Assembly: GCF_016925615.1 (NCBI RefSeq)
Contig: NZ_CP070499.1
Coordinates: forward strand, 868,001-932,000
Reading direction: 5' to 3'
Source: Natronosporangium hydrolyticum
Lineage (GTDB): Bacteria; Actinomycetota; Actinomycetes; Mycobacteriales; Micromonosporaceae
DNA length: 64,000 nt
Part shown: positions 1 to 10,143 of the stretch, piece after piece
How the letters are laid out: every line of letters begins with the position of its first letter
Position numbering within the stretch: position 1 is the stretch's first letter
Notes under the pieces: model-generated
What the model was told of the DNA's origin: nothing
What the model saw: only the letters and a program-made list of their open reading frames with translations
Database searches by the model: none
Program-made: the position numbers and the translations under genes

Positions 1-177
1 GCTCAGGCATATCCGGCCGAAGGTTTCCTTACCGGCGCCGCGGTGGTCCGTACCGGCGAACGGTTGGCCTGGACCGGCGTGCTGCTTGCTGGTGCGGCGC
101 TCACCACCGCGATCCTGGTGGGCCTGTTCCAGGTCGCTGGGGGCGGAACCACCAACTACCCAGCGACTGTCGACTAA
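1..177 (+). CDS. C-terminal end of a membrane protein (partial, cut by window edge)
   Basis: Frame 1 is open from the first base to TAA at 175-177, giving the last 58 residues of a protein. It contains one hydrophobic segment (about residues 24-44, rich in Leu, Ala and Val) followed by a short polar tail, so the protein probably ends with a transmembrane helix. No family can be named from this fragment. A GATCATGA-type palindrome lies about 30 bp downstream. Confidence 0.55.
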   Translation, partial: AQAYPAEGFLTGAAVVRTGERLAWTGVLLAGAALTTAILVGLFQVAGGGTTNYPATVD

Positions 178-204
178 CCCCGCCGCCGCCCCGCCCCTCC
201 CTGC

Positions 205-261
205 CGACCATGAGCGTGTTGACCGACACGCCGGGCGTTTCTGTCACCACGCTCATGATCG
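205..261. repeat. GATCATGA-type intergenic palindrome, copy A
   Basis: Outer arms 205-218 and 248-261 are inverted with one mismatch (the right arm reads CACGCTCATGATCG). They enclose an imperfect inner core around GACACGCCGGGCG. The same architecture recurs at 53111-53166 and 58337-58392. It lies between the partial gene and the DUF4190-like gene, so it may act as a terminator, a REP-like element, or both. Confidence 0.7.
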
Positions 262-296
262 ACCGGAACGGGGCGAGGGCGTGAGAGGATCGGAGC

Positions 297-782
297 GTGC
301 ATCCGCAGCCACCCCCGCCGCCTAGCCCGCGGCGTCACCCGCCGCCGCCCCGGGATGCCGCCCGGGCGCCGACCCGCGTCGAGCCGTTGCCCGGCACACC
401 GTTCGGGCTGGCCATCTACGGCGCGCCGCCGGCGAGCTCCGGCCCCGCGGTCGGCTCGCTGGTGGCGGGGATCGTCTCGGTGCTGGTCTCGTTGATCGTC
501 GCTTGTTTCGGCGGCGTGGACGCGATCGCCGCCGCGGAGGGTGGGGCCACCGGGGTGGGGCTCCTGGTCGGGGGTGCCTTCGGGCTGCTCGCGGGGTTCC
601 TGGGCGTCGCTGCGGTGGGGCTGGGGGTAGTCGCTATCCGGCAGACCCGCCCGGGCCGGGCGCCGGCGGGCGCGCCGGTGCGGGGGCGGCCGATGGCCGT
701 GGCCGGTCTGGTCTGCGGTGGGGTCGGAGTGTTGATCGTGACCTGCTCGCTCGGCCTGGCATTGTTGGCGCTGCTGGCGTAA
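297..782 (+). CDS. DUF4190-like membrane protein
   Basis: 161 residues, GTG start. The first ~48 residues are Pro/Arg-rich and cytoplasmic in character. Hydrophobic segments follow at about 50-70, 84-112 and 133-160, rich in Gly, Ala and Val, the pattern of actinobacterial DUF4190-type small membrane proteins. The last helix runs to the C-terminus. A weak -10-like GAGGAT at 285-290 is 6 nt before the GTG and there is no Shine-Dalgarno sequence, so a leaderless mRNA is possible. The function is unknown. The gene lies just upstream of the str operon. Confidence 0.65.
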   Translation: MHPQPPPPPSPRRHPPPPRDAARAPTRVEPLPGTPFGLAIYGAPPASSGPAVGSLVAGIVSVLVSLIVACFGGVDAIAAAEGGATGVGLLVGGAFGLLAGFLGVAAVGLGVVAIRQTRPGRAPAGAPVRGRPMAVAGLVCGGVGVLIVTCSLGLALLALLA

Positions 783-855
783 CGTCGCCGGTGGCGGCCC
801 AGGTGTTGGCGGGGTGGCCGGCCGGGTCAATCGACCAGCCGGCATCTGCTAGAGT

Positions 856-884
856 TTGACAGGCTCGGGTGGCGGGCGTATTCT
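856..884 (+). promoter_or_regulatory. Promoter of the str operon (rpsL)
   Basis: TTGACA (856-861) and TATTCT (879-884) are separated by exactly 17 bp, a near-consensus primary sigma-factor promoter. It predicts a leader of about 190 nt before rpsL. The 302 bases between 782 and 1085 hold this promoter and the leader; no gene is seen there. Confidence 0.8.
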
Positions 885-1084
885 GATACGCCGTGCGCTC
901 GGGGCAACCCGGGCGTGCCCTGCGCGCGTGCCCGTCGGGGACGTGATGTCTGCGAGGGCGCCGCCACACTCTTGAACCCGCTTAGGGCGAAAGTCGGTCG
1001 GCCATTCCTGGGCATGGGGCGACACGCCCGACCGCGGGGACCGACCAGGTAGACGTCAGCACTAGAAGGAGACTTGAGAGCCGG

Positions 1085-1459
1085 ATGCCTACGATCCAGC
1101 AGCTGGTCCGCAAGGGCCGCGAGGCGAAGAAAGCCAAGTCGAAGACGCCCGCGCTGAAGGGGAGCCCGCAGCGGCGCGGGGTGTGCACGCGCGTCTACAC
1201 CACCACCCCGAAAAAGCCGAACTCGGCGCTGCGTAAGGTCGCCCGGGTGAAGCTCAGCAGCCAGGTCGAGGTGACCGCGTACATCCCCGGGGTGGGTCAC
1301 AACCTTCAAGAGCACTCGATCGTGCTGATCCGCGGAGGCCGGGTCCGTGACCTCCCGGGTGTGCGGTACAAGATTGTCCGCGGCTCGTTGGATACGCAGG
1401 GTGTCCGGAACCGCAAGCAGGCCCGTAGCCGCTACGGCGCGAAGAAGGAGAAGAGCTGA
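1085..1459 (+). CDS. rpsL: 30S ribosomal protein S12 (uS12)
   Basis: 124 residues, full length. It shows the invariant decoding-site motif [13 protein letters not shown], with the lysines at which streptomycin-resistance substitutions arise in other bacteria; they are wild type here. The basic C-terminus RSRYGAKK is also typical. S12 sits at the decoding centre of the 30S subunit. A good ribosome-binding site (GAAGGAGA) precedes the ATG. It is the first gene of the str operon and rpsG follows after 1 nt. Confidence 0.98.
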   Translation: MPTIQQLVRKGREAKKAKSKTPALKGSPQRRGVCTRVYTTTPKKPNSALRKVARVKLSSQVEVTAYIPGVGHNLQEHSIVLIRGGRVRDLPGVRYKIVRGSLDTQGVRNRKQARSRYGAKKEKS

Positions 1460-1460
1460 C

Positions 1461-1931
1461 ATGCCACGGAAGGGCCCCGCTCCCCGGAACCCGCTGACGC
1501 CGGATCCGGTCTACAGCTCCCTACTCGTGACCCAGCTGGTCAACAAGGTGCTCCTGAACGGCAAGCGGCAGCTCGCCGAGCGGATCGTCTACGACGCGCT
1601 CGCCGCCTGCCAGGAGAAGTCCGGCACCGACCCGGTGATCACGCTCAAGCGGGCGATGGACAACGTCAAGCCCACGCTGGAGGTGCGCAGCCGCCGGGTG
1701 GGTGGCGCGACTTACCAGGTTCCGGTCGAGGTTCGGGCCTCCCGGGCGACGACGCTGGGGCTGCGGTGGCTGGTGCAGTACTCGCGCGCCCGTCGGGAGA
1801 AGACCATGGTCGAGCGCCTCACAAATGAGCTGCTCGACGCGAGCAACGGCCTCGGTGCCGCCGTGAAGCGGCGCGAAGACACGCACAAGATGGCTGAGTC
1901 CAACCGGGCCTTCGCGCACTACCGCTGGTAG
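1461..1931 (+). CDS. rpsG: 30S ribosomal protein S7 (uS7)
   Basis: 156 residues beginning [10 protein letters not shown] and ending AHYRW, both typical of S7. S7 nucleates assembly of the 30S head by binding the 3' domain of 16S rRNA. The ATG at 1461 is chosen because an AAGGAGAAG ribosome-binding site in the end of rpsL precedes it; upstream codons in this frame lie inside rpsL. It is followed by fusA. Confidence 0.98.
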   Translation: MPRKGPAPRNPLTPDPVYSSLLVTQLVNKVLLNGKRQLAERIVYDALAACQEKSGTDPVITLKRAMDNVKPTLEVRSRRVGGATYQVPVEVRASRATTLGLRWLVQYSRARREKTMVERLTNELLDASNGLGAAVKRREDTHKMAESNRAFAHYRW

Positions 1932-1962
1932 TGCGAGACCCACGAGAAGATTAGGTAGCACA

Positions 1963-4059
1963 GTGGCCGTCGCAGACGCCCTCGCCAGGGTACGCAACAT
2001 CGGCATCATGGCTCACATCGATGCCGGTAAGACCACTACGACCGAGCGCATCCTCTATTACACGGGCATCACCTACAAGATTGGTGAGGTCCACGACGGC
2101 GCCGCCGTCATGGACTGGATGGCCCAGGAGCAGGAGCGCGGGATCACCATCACGTCCGCCGCCACCAAGTGTGAGTGGCGTGACCACACCGTCCAGATCA
2201 TCGACACCCCTGGGCACGTCGACTTCACCGTCGAGGTGGAGCGATCGCTGCGGGTGCTCGACGGCGCGATCGCGGTCTACGACGGCGTCGCCGGGGTGGA
2301 GCCGCAGACCGAGCAGGTCTGGCGGCAGGCCGAAAAGTACGGCGTGCCGCGGATGTGCTTCGTCAACAAGCTCGACCGGACCGGCGCCGACTTCTACCGC
2401 TGCGTGTCGATGATGAGCGAGCGACTGGGCGCGACCCCGTTGGTGCTGCAGCTCCCGATCGGTGCCGAGTCGGACTTCGTCGGGGTGGTCGACCTGCTGG
2501 AGATGCGGGCGCTCACCTGGCGTGGTGACACCCAGAAGGGTGAGGAGTACGCGATCGAGGAGATCCCGGCCGATCTCGCCGAGCAGGCCGCGGCCTACCG
2601 GGAGCAGCTGGTGGAGACGATCGCCGAGGCCGACGACGAGGTGATGGAGAAGTACCTCGAGGGCGAGGAGATCGCGCTGCCCGAGCTTCGGGTAGCGATC
2701 CGGCGGGCGACCATCGCCAACAAGCTCAACCCGGTGCTGTGTGGCTCGGCGTTCAAGAACAAGGGCGTGCAGCCGATGCTGGACGCGGTGGTGGAGTTCC
2801 TGCCGTCGCCGCTGGACGTGCCGGCGATCGAGGGCACCGCGACCGACGGCGAGACGCCGCTGCAGCGTAAGCCCAGCACCACTGAGCCGTTCTCCGCGCT
2901 CGCGTTCAAGGTGCAGACCGACAAGCACCTGGGCAAGCTGACCTATGTCCGGGTCTACTCGGGCAAGATCGAATCCGGGTCGCAGGTGGTCAACTCCACC
3001 AAGGACCGCAAGGAGCGGGTCGGCAAGATCTACCAGATGCACGCCAACAAGCGCGAGGAGCGTAGCTCCGCGCACGCTGGTGAAATCATCGCGGTGCAGG
3101 GTCTGAAGCAGACCACCACTGGTGACACCCTCTGTGACCCGGCGAACCCGGTGATCCTGGAGTCGATGAGCTTCCCGGAGCCGGTCATCCAGGTGGCGAT
3201 CGAGCCGAAGACCAAGTCGGACCAGGACAAGCTCTCGACCGCGATCCAGCGGCTCGCGGAGGAGGACCCGACTTTCCGGGTCGCCAACGACGAGGAGACT
3301 GGGCAGACGGTCATCGCCGGGATGGGCGAGCTGCACCTGGATATCCTGGTCGACCGGATGCGGCGCGAGTTCAACGTCGAGGCGAACATCGGCAAGCCGC
3401 AGGTCGCCTACCGGGAGACGATCCGACGCAAGGTCCCGAAGGTCGAGCACGTCCACAAGAAGCAGACCGGCGGTTCCGGCCAGTACGCGAAGGTGATCGT
3501 CAGCGTCGAGCCGATGCCGATGCAGTCGGACGGGCCGACGTACGAGTTCGCCAACCAGGTCACCGGTGGGCGGATCCCCAAGGAGTTCATCCCCTCGGTC
3601 GACGCGGGGGCGCAGGATGCCATGCAGTACGGCGTGTTGGCCGGGTACCCGTTGGTGGGGATTCGGCTGATTCTCCTCGACGGGCAGTACCACGAGGTCG
3701 ACTCGTCCGAGATGGCGTTCAAGATCGCGGGTTCGATGGTGCTGAAGGAGGCCGCCCGGCAGGCGGATCCGGCGCTGCTTGAGCCGATGATGTCCGTTGA
3801 GGTCACCACTCCGGAGGAGAACATGGGTGACGTCATCGGGGACCTGAACTCTCGCCGGGGCACCATCCAGGCGATGGAGGAGCGTGGGGGGGCCCGCGTC
3901 GTCCGAGCCCTGGTGCCGCTCTCGGAGATGTTCGGCTATGTCGGGGATCTGCGTTCCAAAACGCAGGGCCGGGCGAGCTACAGCATGCACTTCGACTCCT
4001 ACGCGGAGGTTCCGCAGAACGTCGCGAAGGAGATTATCGCGAAGGCGACGGGCGAATGA
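1963..4059 (+). CDS. fusA: Elongation factor G
   Basis: 698 residues, GTG start. GTPase motifs are intact: P-loop [15 protein letters not shown] near residue 20, DTPGHVDF near 85 and NKLDR near 140. Domains II-V follow, including the domain IV segment [18 protein letters not shown] drives translocation and, with RRF, ribosome recycling. Length and motifs are those of canonical EF-G rather than TetM/RRPP resistance proteins. The last 20 bp of coding sequence before the stop are repeated in the spacer to tuf. Confidence 0.98.
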   Translation: MAVADALARVRNIGIMAHIDAGKTTTTERILYYTGITYKIGEVHDGAAVMDWMAQEQERGITITSAATKCEWRDHTVQIIDTPGHVDFTVEVERSLRVLDGAIAVYDGVAGVEPQTEQVWRQAEKYGVPRMCFVNKLDRTGADFYRCVSMMSERLGATPLVLQLPIGAESDFVGVVDLLEMRALTWRGDTQKGEEYAIEEIPADLAEQAAAYREQLVETIAEADDEVMEKYLEGEEIALPELRVAIRRATIANKLNPVLCGSAFKNKGVQPMLDAVVEFLPSPLDVPAIEGTATDGETPLQRKPSTTEPFSALAFKVQTDKHLGKLTYVRVYSGKIESGSQVVNSTKDRKERVGKIYQMHANKREERSSAHAGEIIAVQGLKQTTTGDTLCDPANPVILESMSFPEPVIQVAIEPKTKSDQDKLSTAIQRLAEEDPTFRVANDEETGQTVIAGMGELHLDILVDRMRREFNVEANIGKPQVAYRETIRRKVPKVEHVHKKQTGGSGQYAKVIVSVEPMPMQSDGPTYEFANQVTGGRIPKEFIPSVDAGAQDAMQYGVLAGYPLVGIRLILLDGQYHEVDSSEMAFKIAGSMVLKEAARQADPALLEPMMSVEVTTPEENMGDVIGDLNSRRGTIQAMEERGGARVVRALVPLSEMFGYVGDLRSKTQGRASYSMHFDSYAEVPQNVAKEIIAKATGE

Positions 4060-4114
4060 GCGCAGCGAATGAGCCCCAGCCGAGCAGCCGAGCGATCGCG
4101 AAGGCGACGGGCGA
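4036..4114 (+). repeat. 20-bp direct repeat spanning the fusA end and the fusA-tuf spacer
   Basis: The 20 bases 4036-4055, the end of fusA, recur exactly at 4095-4114. The repeat is followed by GTAG where fusA reads ATGA. Further down (4140-4170) a third weaker echo ends CGGCGAGTAA. The 155-nt spacer therefore looks like a partial tandem duplication of the fusA 3' end. No separate gene is apparent. Confidence 0.7.
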
Positions 4115-4214
4115 GTAGGACCAGACCGGTAGCCGAGCGGCTGCGTCTTCGCGGAAGACACCGGCGAGTAAAGCAAGCGACAACCAGTACGGAACCGTCC
4201 ACAGGAGGACACCA

Positions 4215-5408
4215 GTGGCGAAGGCAAAGTTCGAGCGCTCTAAGCCGCACGTCAACATCGGTACCATCGGTCACATTGACCACGGCAAGACCACGTTGAC
4301 CGCGGCGATCACCAAGGTCCTGCACGACAAGTCGCCGGACCTGAACCCGTACGTGCCATTCGACGAGATCGACAAGGCGCCCGAGGAGAAGGCTCGCGGC
4401 ATCACGATCTCGATCATGCACGTCGAGTACACCACCGAGGCCCGGCACTACGCGCACGTCGACTGCCCGGGCCACGCCGACTACATCAAGAACATGATCA
4501 CCGGTGCTGCGCAGATGGACGGCGCGATCCTGGTGGTCTCGGCGACCGACGGCCCGATGCCGCAGACCAAGGAGCACGTGCTGCTGGCGCGGCAGGTCGG
4601 CGTGCCGTACATCGTGGTTGCGCTGAACAAGGCCGACATGGTCGACGACGAGGAGCTGCTGGACCTGGTCGAGCTTGAGGTTCGGGAGCTGCTGACCAGC
4701 TACGAGTTCCCCGGCGACGACGTGCCGGTGGTTCGGGTCTCCGCGCTGAAGGCGCTCGAGGGCGACGCTCAGGCGGGCGACCAGATCATGGAGCTGATGT
4801 CCGCCTGCGACAGCTCGATCCCGGAGCCGGAGCGGGAGATCGACAAGCCGTTCCTGATGCCGATCGAGGACGTCTTCACCATCACCGGGCGGGGCACCGT
4901 GATCACCGGCCGGGTCGAGCGGGGTCTGCTCAAGCCGATGGAGGAAGTCGAGATCGTCGGCATCAAGGAAAAGGGCATCAAGACCACCGTCACCAGCATC
5001 GAGATGTTCCGCAAGGTTCTCGAGGACGCGCGCGCCGGCGAGAACTGTGGCCTGCTGCTGCGGGGCACCAAGCGGGACGAGGTCGAGCGGGGCATGGTGG
5101 TCATCAAGCCCGGGACCACCACGCCGCACACCGAGTTCGAGGCGACCGTGTACATCCTCTCCAAGGACGAGGGCGGGCGGCACACGCCGTTCTTCCAGAA
5201 CTACCGGCCGCAGTTCTACTTCCGGACCACTGACGTGACCGGGGTGGTGACCCTCCCCGAGGGCACCGAGATGGTGATGCCCGGTGACAACACCGAGATG
5301 AACGTCAAGCTGATCCAGCCCATCGCGATGGAGGAGGGGCTGCGCTTCGCGATCCGCGAGGGCGGCCGTACCGTCGGGGCCGGCCGGGTCACGAAGATCC
5401 TCAAGTAA
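4215..5408 (+). CDS. tuf: Elongation factor Tu
   Basis: 397 residues, GTG start preceded by AGGAGGACACCA. It has the P-loop [10 protein letters not shown], switch [10 protein letters not shown], the NKAD guanine-specificity motif, and full domains II and III ending [13 protein letters not shown]-Tu delivers aminoacyl-tRNA to the ribosome. The glycines linked to thiazolyl-peptide or elfamycin resistance, in the ERGM and KDEGG segments, are retained, so nothing suggests a self-resistance variant. It is the last gene of the str operon, closed by a strong terminator. Confidence 0.98.
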   Translation: MAKAKFERSKPHVNIGTIGHIDHGKTTLTAAITKVLHDKSPDLNPYVPFDEIDKAPEEKARGITISIMHVEYTTEARHYAHVDCPGHADYIKNMITGAAQMDGAILVVSATDGPMPQTKEHVLLARQVGVPYIVVALNKADMVDDEELLDLVELEVRELLTSYEFPGDDVPVVRVSALKALEGDAQAGDQIMELMSACDSSIPEPEREIDKPFLMPIEDVFTITGRGTVITGRVERGLLKPMEEVEIVGIKEKGIKTTVTSIEMFRKVLEDARAGENCGLLLRGTKRDEVERGMVVIKPGTTTPHTEFEATVYILSKDEGGRHTPFFQNYRPQFYFRTTDVTGVVTLPEGTEMVMPGDNTEMNVKLIQPIAMEEGLRFAIREGGRTVGAGRVTKILK

Positions 5409-5412
5409 CACC

Positions 5413-5447
5413 AAAACCGGGGTGGCGCTCAGCGCCACCCCGGTTTT
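5413..5447 (+). terminator. Rho-independent terminator of the str operon
   Basis: A perfect 17-bp inverted repeat (5413-5429 with 5431-5447) with a 1-base centre forms a very GC-rich hairpin flanked by an A tract and a T tract. It starts 5 nt after the tuf stop. The T tract overlaps the -35 box of the next promoter. Confidence 0.93.
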
Positions 5448-5473
5448 ACAACGCCGTGACTGTGCGGCATAAT
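5445..5473 (+). promoter_or_regulatory. Promoter of the S10 operon, overlapping the tuf terminator
   Basis: TTTACA (5445-5450) and CATAAT (5468-5473) are 17 bp apart. The -35 box shares three bases with the terminator T tract, so termination of one ribosomal operon and initiation of the next are nested. Confidence 0.75.
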
Positions 5474-5479
5474 AGAACG

Positions 5480-5712
5480 TTGGGTCGGCACCCAGTCAGG
5501 CGACTGGTGCGCCACGGGTGCCAACCGGCGCAGCGGTCTACGGCCGCGGGTTCGCCGGGTGCCCAGACTCCACGTCCGACACGATGACCGGCCGGGCCGG
5601 GTGGTCAACGCCGCTCCGCGGCTGCGACACACCCGACCGCGGGTGGCGGGCGACCGAGGCAGCACGGTCACAGCGGGAACACGTACCAGCGGGACACGAC
5701 GTAAGGACAGCG
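5480..5712 (+). other. Long 5' leader of the S10 operon
   Basis: About 230 nt separate the predicted transcription start from rpsJ. The leader can form local hairpins, for example CCAGTC (5492-5497) with GACTGG (5502-5507). Leaders of S10 operons are binding sites for the L4 autoregulator in gamma-proteobacteria. Whether this one is regulated the same way cannot be told from sequence. No gene is seen. Confidence 0.45.
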
Positions 5713-6021
5713 ATGGCGGGACAGAAGATCCGCATCAGGCTCAAAGCCTACGACCATGAGGTCGTCGACTCCTCGGCACAGAAGATCGTGGAGACGGTGA
5801 CGCGGACCGGTGCGCACGTCGCCGGCCCGGTGCCGCTGCCCACGGAGATCAACCGTTTCTGCGTGATCCGCTCGCCTCACAAGTACAAGGACTCGCGCGA
5901 GCACTTTGAGATGCGCACGCACAAGCGACTGATCGACATCATCGACCCGACACCGAAGACAGTCGACTCGCTGATGCGGCTGGATCTGCCGGCTGGCGTC
6001 GACATCGAGATCAAGCTGTGA
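5713..6021 (+). CDS. rpsJ: 30S ribosomal protein S10 (uS10)
   Basis: 102 residues, starting [19 protein letters not shown], the standard S10 N-terminus; an in-frame extension upstream lies in the leader and is rejected. It includes the conserved loop [20 protein letters not shown]10 is a 30S head protein and NusE partner in antitermination. It is the first gene of the S10/spc operon. The predicted stop is 8 nt before the rplC start. Confidence 0.97.
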   Translation: MAGQKIRIRLKAYDHEVVDSSAQKIVETVTRTGAHVAGPVPLPTEINRFCVIRSPHKYKDSREHFEMRTHKRLIDIIDPTPKTVDSLMRLDLPAGVDIEIKL

Positions 6022-6029
6022 GGGACACA

Positions 6030-6680
6030 ATGGACCGGCAAGTCAAGGGCATTCTGGGCGTCAAGCTCGGCATGACCCAGGTCTGGGAGAACAACCGGGT
6101 GGTCCCGGTCACCGTCGTACAGGCCGGGCCGTGCGTGGTGACTCAGGTGCGGACCCCGGACAAGGACGGCTACCAGGCGGTCCAGTTGGCGTACGGTGCG
6201 GTCAACCCCAAGCGGGTGAACCGGCCCGAGACCGGCCACTTCCAGAAGGCTGGAGTGGCCCCGCGCCGGCACCTGGTGGAGCTGAAGACCGCTGACGCCA
6301 GCGAGTACACGCTCGGCCAGGAGGTGACGGCGGAGACCTTTACCGCCGGCGACTTCATCGACGTCACCGGGCAGACCAAGGGCAAGGGTTTCGCGGGTGT
6401 GATGAAGCGCCACGGCTTCCACGGCCTGCGCGCGTCGCACGGTGTCGAGCGGAAGCATCGCTCACCCGGCGCGATCGGTGGCTGCGCCACCCCGGCCCGG
6501 GTGTTCAAGGGCACCCGGATGGCCGGTCGGATGGGCGGCGTCCGCTTCACCGCGCAGAACCTCACCGTGCAGTCGATCGACCCGGACCAGCACCTGGTGC
6601 TGATCAAGGGTGCGCTGCCGGGTCCGCGTGGTGGCCTGGTGCTGATCCGCTCCGCGGCCAAGAAGGGGGCGAAGGCATGA
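6030..6680 (+). CDS. rplC: 50S ribosomal protein L3 (uL3)
   Basis: 216 residues starting [17 protein letters not shown]. The ATG at 6030 is preceded by AGGGACA; an in-frame GTG at 6018 would overlap rpsJ and lacks a ribosome-binding site. The central loop with [17 protein letters not shown] is the L3 extension reaching toward the peptidyl transferase centre. L3 starts 50S assembly. Its stop overlaps the rplD start (ATGA). Confidence 0.96.
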   Translation: MDRQVKGILGVKLGMTQVWENNRVVPVTVVQAGPCVVTQVRTPDKDGYQAVQLAYGAVNPKRVNRPETGHFQKAGVAPRRHLVELKTADASEYTLGQEVTAETFTAGDFIDVTGQTKGKGFAGVMKRHGFHGLRASHGVERKHRSPGAIGGCATPARVFKGTRMAGRMGGVRFTAQNLTVQSIDPDQHLVLIKGALPGPRGGLVLIRSAAKKGAKA

Positions 6681-7333
6681 GCTCGGTGGATGTGCTGAAC
6701 CTCGAGGGTGAGAAGTCCGGCTCGGTGGACCTGCCGGGCGAGGTCTTCGACGTGCAGTCGAACATCCCGCTGATGCACCAGGTCGTGGTCGCCCAGCTGG
6801 CCGCTGCCCGGCAGGGCACGCACAAGGCGAAGACCCGCGGCGAGGTTCGCGGCGGTGGCGCCAAGCCGTGGCGCCAGAAGGGCACCGGCCGGGCCCGGCA
6901 GGGTTCCCGGCGGGCGCCGCAGTGGCGCGGTGGCGGCATCGTGCACGGTCCCGTCCCGCGCGACTACAGCCAGCGGACGCCGAAGAAGATGAAGGCGGCT
7001 GCGCTGCGAGGCGCCCTGTCGGACCGGGCCCGCAACGAACGACTGCACGTGGTCGAGAGCTTCGTCTCCGGGGACGCCCCGTCGACCAAGTCGGCGTTGG
7101 CGCTGCTCGGCAAGGTCAGCACCGCTAAGCGGGTGCTGGTGGTGCTCGGTCGCGACGACCGGGTCAACTGGTTGTCCCTGCGCAACGAGCCGCGGGTACA
7201 CCTGCTCGACCCGGGCCAGCTGAACACGTACGACGTGCTGGTGGCCGACGATGTCGTCTTCACCGCCGAGGCGCTGCGGCAGTTCCTCGGTGACGACGCG
7301 TCGTCCACGCCGGACGGGGAGGGGGACCAGTAG
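6677..7333 (+). CDS. rplD: 50S ribosomal protein L4 (uL4)
   Basis: 218 residues. It contains the exit-tunnel loop motif [19 protein letters not shown] (about residues 55-75), where macrolide-resistance mutations occur in other species; the loop is wild type. The ~15-residue C-terminal tail [13 protein letters not shown] is acidic and unlike the fold. The start overlaps rplC by ATGA and the stop shares a base with the rplW GTG, implying translational coupling. Confidence 0.96.
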   Translation: MSSVDVLNLEGEKSGSVDLPGEVFDVQSNIPLMHQVVVAQLAAARQGTHKAKTRGEVRGGGAKPWRQKGTGRARQGSRRAPQWRGGGIVHGPVPRDYSQRTPKKMKAAALRGALSDRARNERLHVVESFVSGDAPSTKSALALLGKVSTAKRVLVVLGRDDRVNWLSLRNEPRVHLLDPGQLNTYDVLVADDVVFTAEALRQFLGDDASSTPDGEGDQ

Positions 7334-7635
7334 TGGCTACCATCGCCGACCCGCGCGACATCATCGTCGCGCCGGTCATCTCCGAGAAGAGCTACGGCCT
7401 GCTGGACCAGAACTGGTACACCTTCCTGGTTCGGCCGGACGCCAACAAGACCGCAATCAAGATCGCCATTGAGCAGATCTTCGACGTCCGAGTGATCACG
7501 GTCAACACGAGCAACCGCCAGGGCAAGCGCAAGCGGACCCGGCACGGCTGGGGAAAGCGTAAGGACACCAAGCGCGCCCTGGTCAAGCTCGCCGATGGCG
7601 ACCGGATCGAGGCGTTCGGCGGACCGGTGAGCTGA
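7333..7635 (+). CDS. rplW: 50S ribosomal protein L23 (uL23)
   Basis: 100 residues, GTG start overlapping the rplD stop. Motifs include PVISEKSY and the basic segment [20 protein letters not shown]23 lines the tunnel exit and docks trigger factor and SRP. Length is normal. Confidence 0.96.
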   Translation: MATIADPRDIIVAPVISEKSYGLLDQNWYTFLVRPDANKTAIKIAIEQIFDVRVITVNTSNRQGKRKRTRHGWGKRKDTKRALVKLADGDRIEAFGGPVS

Positions 7636-7648
7636 GGAGCGTATCGAC

Positions 7649-8497
7649 ATGGGTATCCGTAGGTACAAGCCCACCTCGGCGGGGCGGCGAGGCGGGAGCG
7701 TCGCCGACTTCGTAGAGGTCACCCGGGCCGAGCCGGAGAAGTCGCTGCTGCGGCCGCTGCCGAAGAAGGGCGGCCGGAACGTCCACGGGCGGATCACCGC
7801 CCGGCATCAGGGCGGTGGGCACAAGCGGCAGTACCGGGTCATCGACTTCCGGCGCGCCGACAAGGACGGGGTTCCGGCGAAGGTCGCGCACATCGAGTAC
7901 GACCCGAACCGCACCGCCCGGATCGCGCTGCTGCACTTCGCCGACGGCGAGAAGCGCTACATCCTCGCCCCGAAGGACCTGCGACAGGGCGCCCGGGTCG
8001 AGTCCGGCCCTGGCGCGGACATCCAGCCTGGCAACAACCTGCCGCTGCGCAACATGCCGGTCGGCACCATCGTGCACGCGGTGGAGCTGCGGCCGGGCGG
8101 CGGCGCCAAGCTGGCTCGCTCCGCCGGGGTCGGTATCCAGCTGCTGGGTCGCGAGAACGAGTACGCCACCCTGCGGATGCCCTCGGGCGAGATCCGCAAG
8201 GTCGACGTGCGCTGCCGCGCCAGCGTCGGTGAGGTCGGCAACGCCGAACAGTCCAACATCAACTGGGGCAAGGCCGGCCGGATGCGTTGGAAGGGCAAGC
8301 GCCCGAGCGTCCGGGGTGTGGCGATGAACCCGGTGGACCACCCGCACGGCGGTGGCGAGGGCAAGACGTCTGGTGGCCGTCACCCGGTGAACCCGAAGGG
8401 TAAGCCGGAGGGGCGCACCCGCCGCAAGAGCAAGGCGAACGACAAGCTGATCGTGCGCCGCCGTTCCAGCCGCAAGCGCGGTCGGGCTAGGGGCTGA
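7649..8497 (+). CDS. rplB: 50S ribosomal protein L2 (uL2)
   Basis: 282 residues. It carries the hallmark [21 protein letters not shown] loop, which contains the histidine implicated in peptidyl transferase function, and the N-terminus [16 protein letters not shown]2 is needed for subunit association and catalysis. It lies 13 nt after rplW with a GAGGAG ribosome-binding site. Confidence 0.97.
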   Translation: MGIRRYKPTSAGRRGGSVADFVEVTRAEPEKSLLRPLPKKGGRNVHGRITARHQGGGHKRQYRVIDFRRADKDGVPAKVAHIEYDPNRTARIALLHFADGEKRYILAPKDLRQGARVESGPGADIQPGNNLPLRNMPVGTIVHAVELRPGGGAKLARSAGVGIQLLGRENEYATLRMPSGEIRKVDVRCRASVGEVGNAEQSNINWGKAGRMRWKGKRPSVRGVAMNPVDHPHGGGEGKTSGGRHPVNPKGKPEGRTRRKSKANDKLIVRRRSSRKRGRARG

Positions 8498-8508
8498 GGA
8501 GTAGTCAG

Positions 8509-8790
8509 ATGCCACGCAGTCTGAAGAAGGGCCCGTTCGTCGACGACCACCTGATGAAGAAGGTGGACACGCTCAACGAGCGGAACGCCAAGCAGGTCAT
8601 CAAGACCTGGTCCCGGCGCTCCACGATCACCCCGGAGATGCTGGGGCACACGATCGCGGTGCACGACGGGCGCAAGCATGTCCCGGTGTTCATCACCGAG
8701 GCGATGGTGGGGCACAAGCTCGGCGAGTTCGCGCTGACCCGCACCTTCAAAGGCCACGAGAAGGAAGACCGCAAGAGCCGGCGGCGGTAG
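8509..8790 (+). CDS. rpsS: 30S ribosomal protein S19 (uS19)
   Basis: 93 residues, full length, with [15 protein letters not shown] at the N-terminus and the conserved [22 protein letters not shown] segment. S19 binds the 30S head next to S13. Confidence 0.97.
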   Translation: MPRSLKKGPFVDDHLMKKVDTLNERNAKQVIKTWSRRSTITPEMLGHTIAVHDGRKHVPVFITEAMVGHKLGEFALTRTFKGHEKEDRKSRRR

Positions 8791-8827
8791 CCAGGGCGTA
8801 CCGAGCCGACATTAGAAGGAGACAGGA

Positions 8828-9310
8828 ATGGCAGCCGTACGTAGTCCGGACGCGCCACCCGGTGCGCGCGCCGTAGCGCGGTATGTGTGGATGTCCGCGT
8901 CGAAGGCGCGGCGAGTGGTGGACCTTATCCGGGGTCTGCCCGCCAAGGAAGCGCTGACCGTGCTGCAGTTCGCGCCCCAGCGCGCCAGCGTGCCTGTCTA
9001 CAAGGTGGTCGCCAGCGCGATCGCGAACGCCGAGAACAACGAGGGGCTCGACCCCGACTCGTTGCTGATCTCGGCCGCGTACGTCGACGAAGGGCCGACC
9101 GCCCAACGGTGGCGGCCGCGGGCGCAGATGCGTCCCGGCCGGATCCGGAAGCGCAGCTGCCACATCACCGTCGAGGTGGAGGCGGTGCAGCCGGGCAGTA
9201 CGCCACAGCAGCGCCGCCGGTCGGCGCGGGGCGGTGCCAAGGCCGCGCCAGCGAAGGCGCAGCCGGCGGCCAAGCAGGCGACCAAGGGTGCCGAGGAGGG
9301 GACCGAGTAA
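8828..9310 (+). CDS. rplV: 50S ribosomal protein L22 (uL22) with C-terminal extension
   Basis: 160 residues. The L22 core (about 10-125) includes [19 protein letters not shown] and the tunnel-loop segment [28 protein letters not shown]. About 35 residues of Ala/Lys/Gln-rich sequence follow and are probably disordered. L22 lines the nascent-peptide tunnel. An AGAAGGAGACAGG ribosome-binding site precedes the ATG. The stop overlaps the rpsC start. Confidence 0.96.
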   Translation: MAAVRSPDAPPGARAVARYVWMSASKARRVVDLIRGLPAKEALTVLQFAPQRASVPVYKVVASAIANAENNEGLDPDSLLISAAYVDEGPTAQRWRPRAQMRPGRIRKRSCHITVEVEAVQPGSTPQQRRRSARGGAKAAPAKAQPAAKQATKGAEEGTE

Positions 9311-10140
9311 TGGGTCAGAAGGTTCACCCGCACGGGTTCCGGCTCGGCATCTCGGCCGACTGGACCTCGCGCTGGTATGCGGACAAGATGTACGCCGACT
9401 ACGTCGCCGAGGACGTGAAGATCCGGCGGCTGATCTCGACCGGTCTGGAGCGGGCCGGCATCTCCAAGGTGGATATCGAGCGGACCCGGGACCGGGTACG
9501 GATCGACATTCACACCGCCCGGCCGGGCATTGTGATCGGCCGCAAGGGCGCGGAGGCGGACCGGATCCGGGGCGAGTTGGAGAAGCTCACCGGCAAGCAG
9601 GTTCAGCTCAACATCCTCGAGGTGAAGAACCCGGAGTCGGATGCGCAGCTGGTCGCCCAGGGCGTGGCCGAGCAGCTCGCGAGCCGGGTCAGCTTCCGGC
9701 GGGCGATGCGTAAGGCGATGCAGTCGGCGATGCGCAACCCGATGGCCAAGGGCATCCGGGTGCAGGTCTCCGGTCGGCTGGGCGGGGCCGAGATGTCCCG
9801 TACCGAGTTCTACCGCGAGGGCCGGGTGCCGCTGCACACGCTGCGCGCCAACATCGAGTACGGCTTCTTCGAGGCCCGTACCGCGTTCGGCCGGATCGGC
9901 GTCAAGGTGTGGATTTACAAGGGTGAAGCGGTGCCTGGGCGGGACGCGCCGAGCGAGTCCGCGCCGCCGTCGCGCCGGCGGGACCGGCCGGATCGGCCGC
10001 GGGGCCGGCGGTCGGGCGCTAGTGGCACCACCTCCGCCGGCACCGAAGCGGGCCGGGCCGCCGCGCGCGAGCGCACCGGCGGCTCCGGTGGCGAGTCGGC
10101 GCCCGCGCAGGAGCAGACCGCAGGTACGCAGGAGGGCTGA
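9310..10140 (+). CDS. rpsC: 30S ribosomal protein S3 (uS3) with extended C-terminus
   Basis: 276 residues. The ATG at 9310 overlaps the rplV TAA and gives [18 protein letters not shown], the canonical start; an in-frame extension into rplV is rejected. The KH domain motif [11 protein letters not shown] and the C-terminal domain are intact. The last ~60 residues are rich in Arg, Gly, Ser and Glu and are longer than in most bacteria. S3 lies at the mRNA entry site. Confidence 0.97.
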   Translation: MGQKVHPHGFRLGISADWTSRWYADKMYADYVAEDVKIRRLISTGLERAGISKVDIERTRDRVRIDIHTARPGIVIGRKGAEADRIRGELEKLTGKQVQLNILEVKNPESDAQLVAQGVAEQLASRVSFRRAMRKAMQSAMRNPMAKGIRVQVSGRLGGAEMSRTEFYREGRVPLHTLRANIEYGFFEARTAFGRIGVKVWIYKGEAVPGRDAPSESAPPSRRRDRPDRPRGRRSGASGTTSAGTEAGRAAARERTGGSGGESAPAQEQTAGTQEG

Positions 10141-10143
10141 GCC

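Noticed and set aside
1951..4227. 758-codon open frame antisense to fusA
   Set aside because: High-GC codon bias opens long shadow frames; the translation has no family motifs while fusA is certain on the other strand.
4215..5408. EF-Tu as an antibiotic self-resistance variant
   Set aside because: The glycines and flanking segments associated with elfamycin or thiazolyl-peptide resistance are unchanged.
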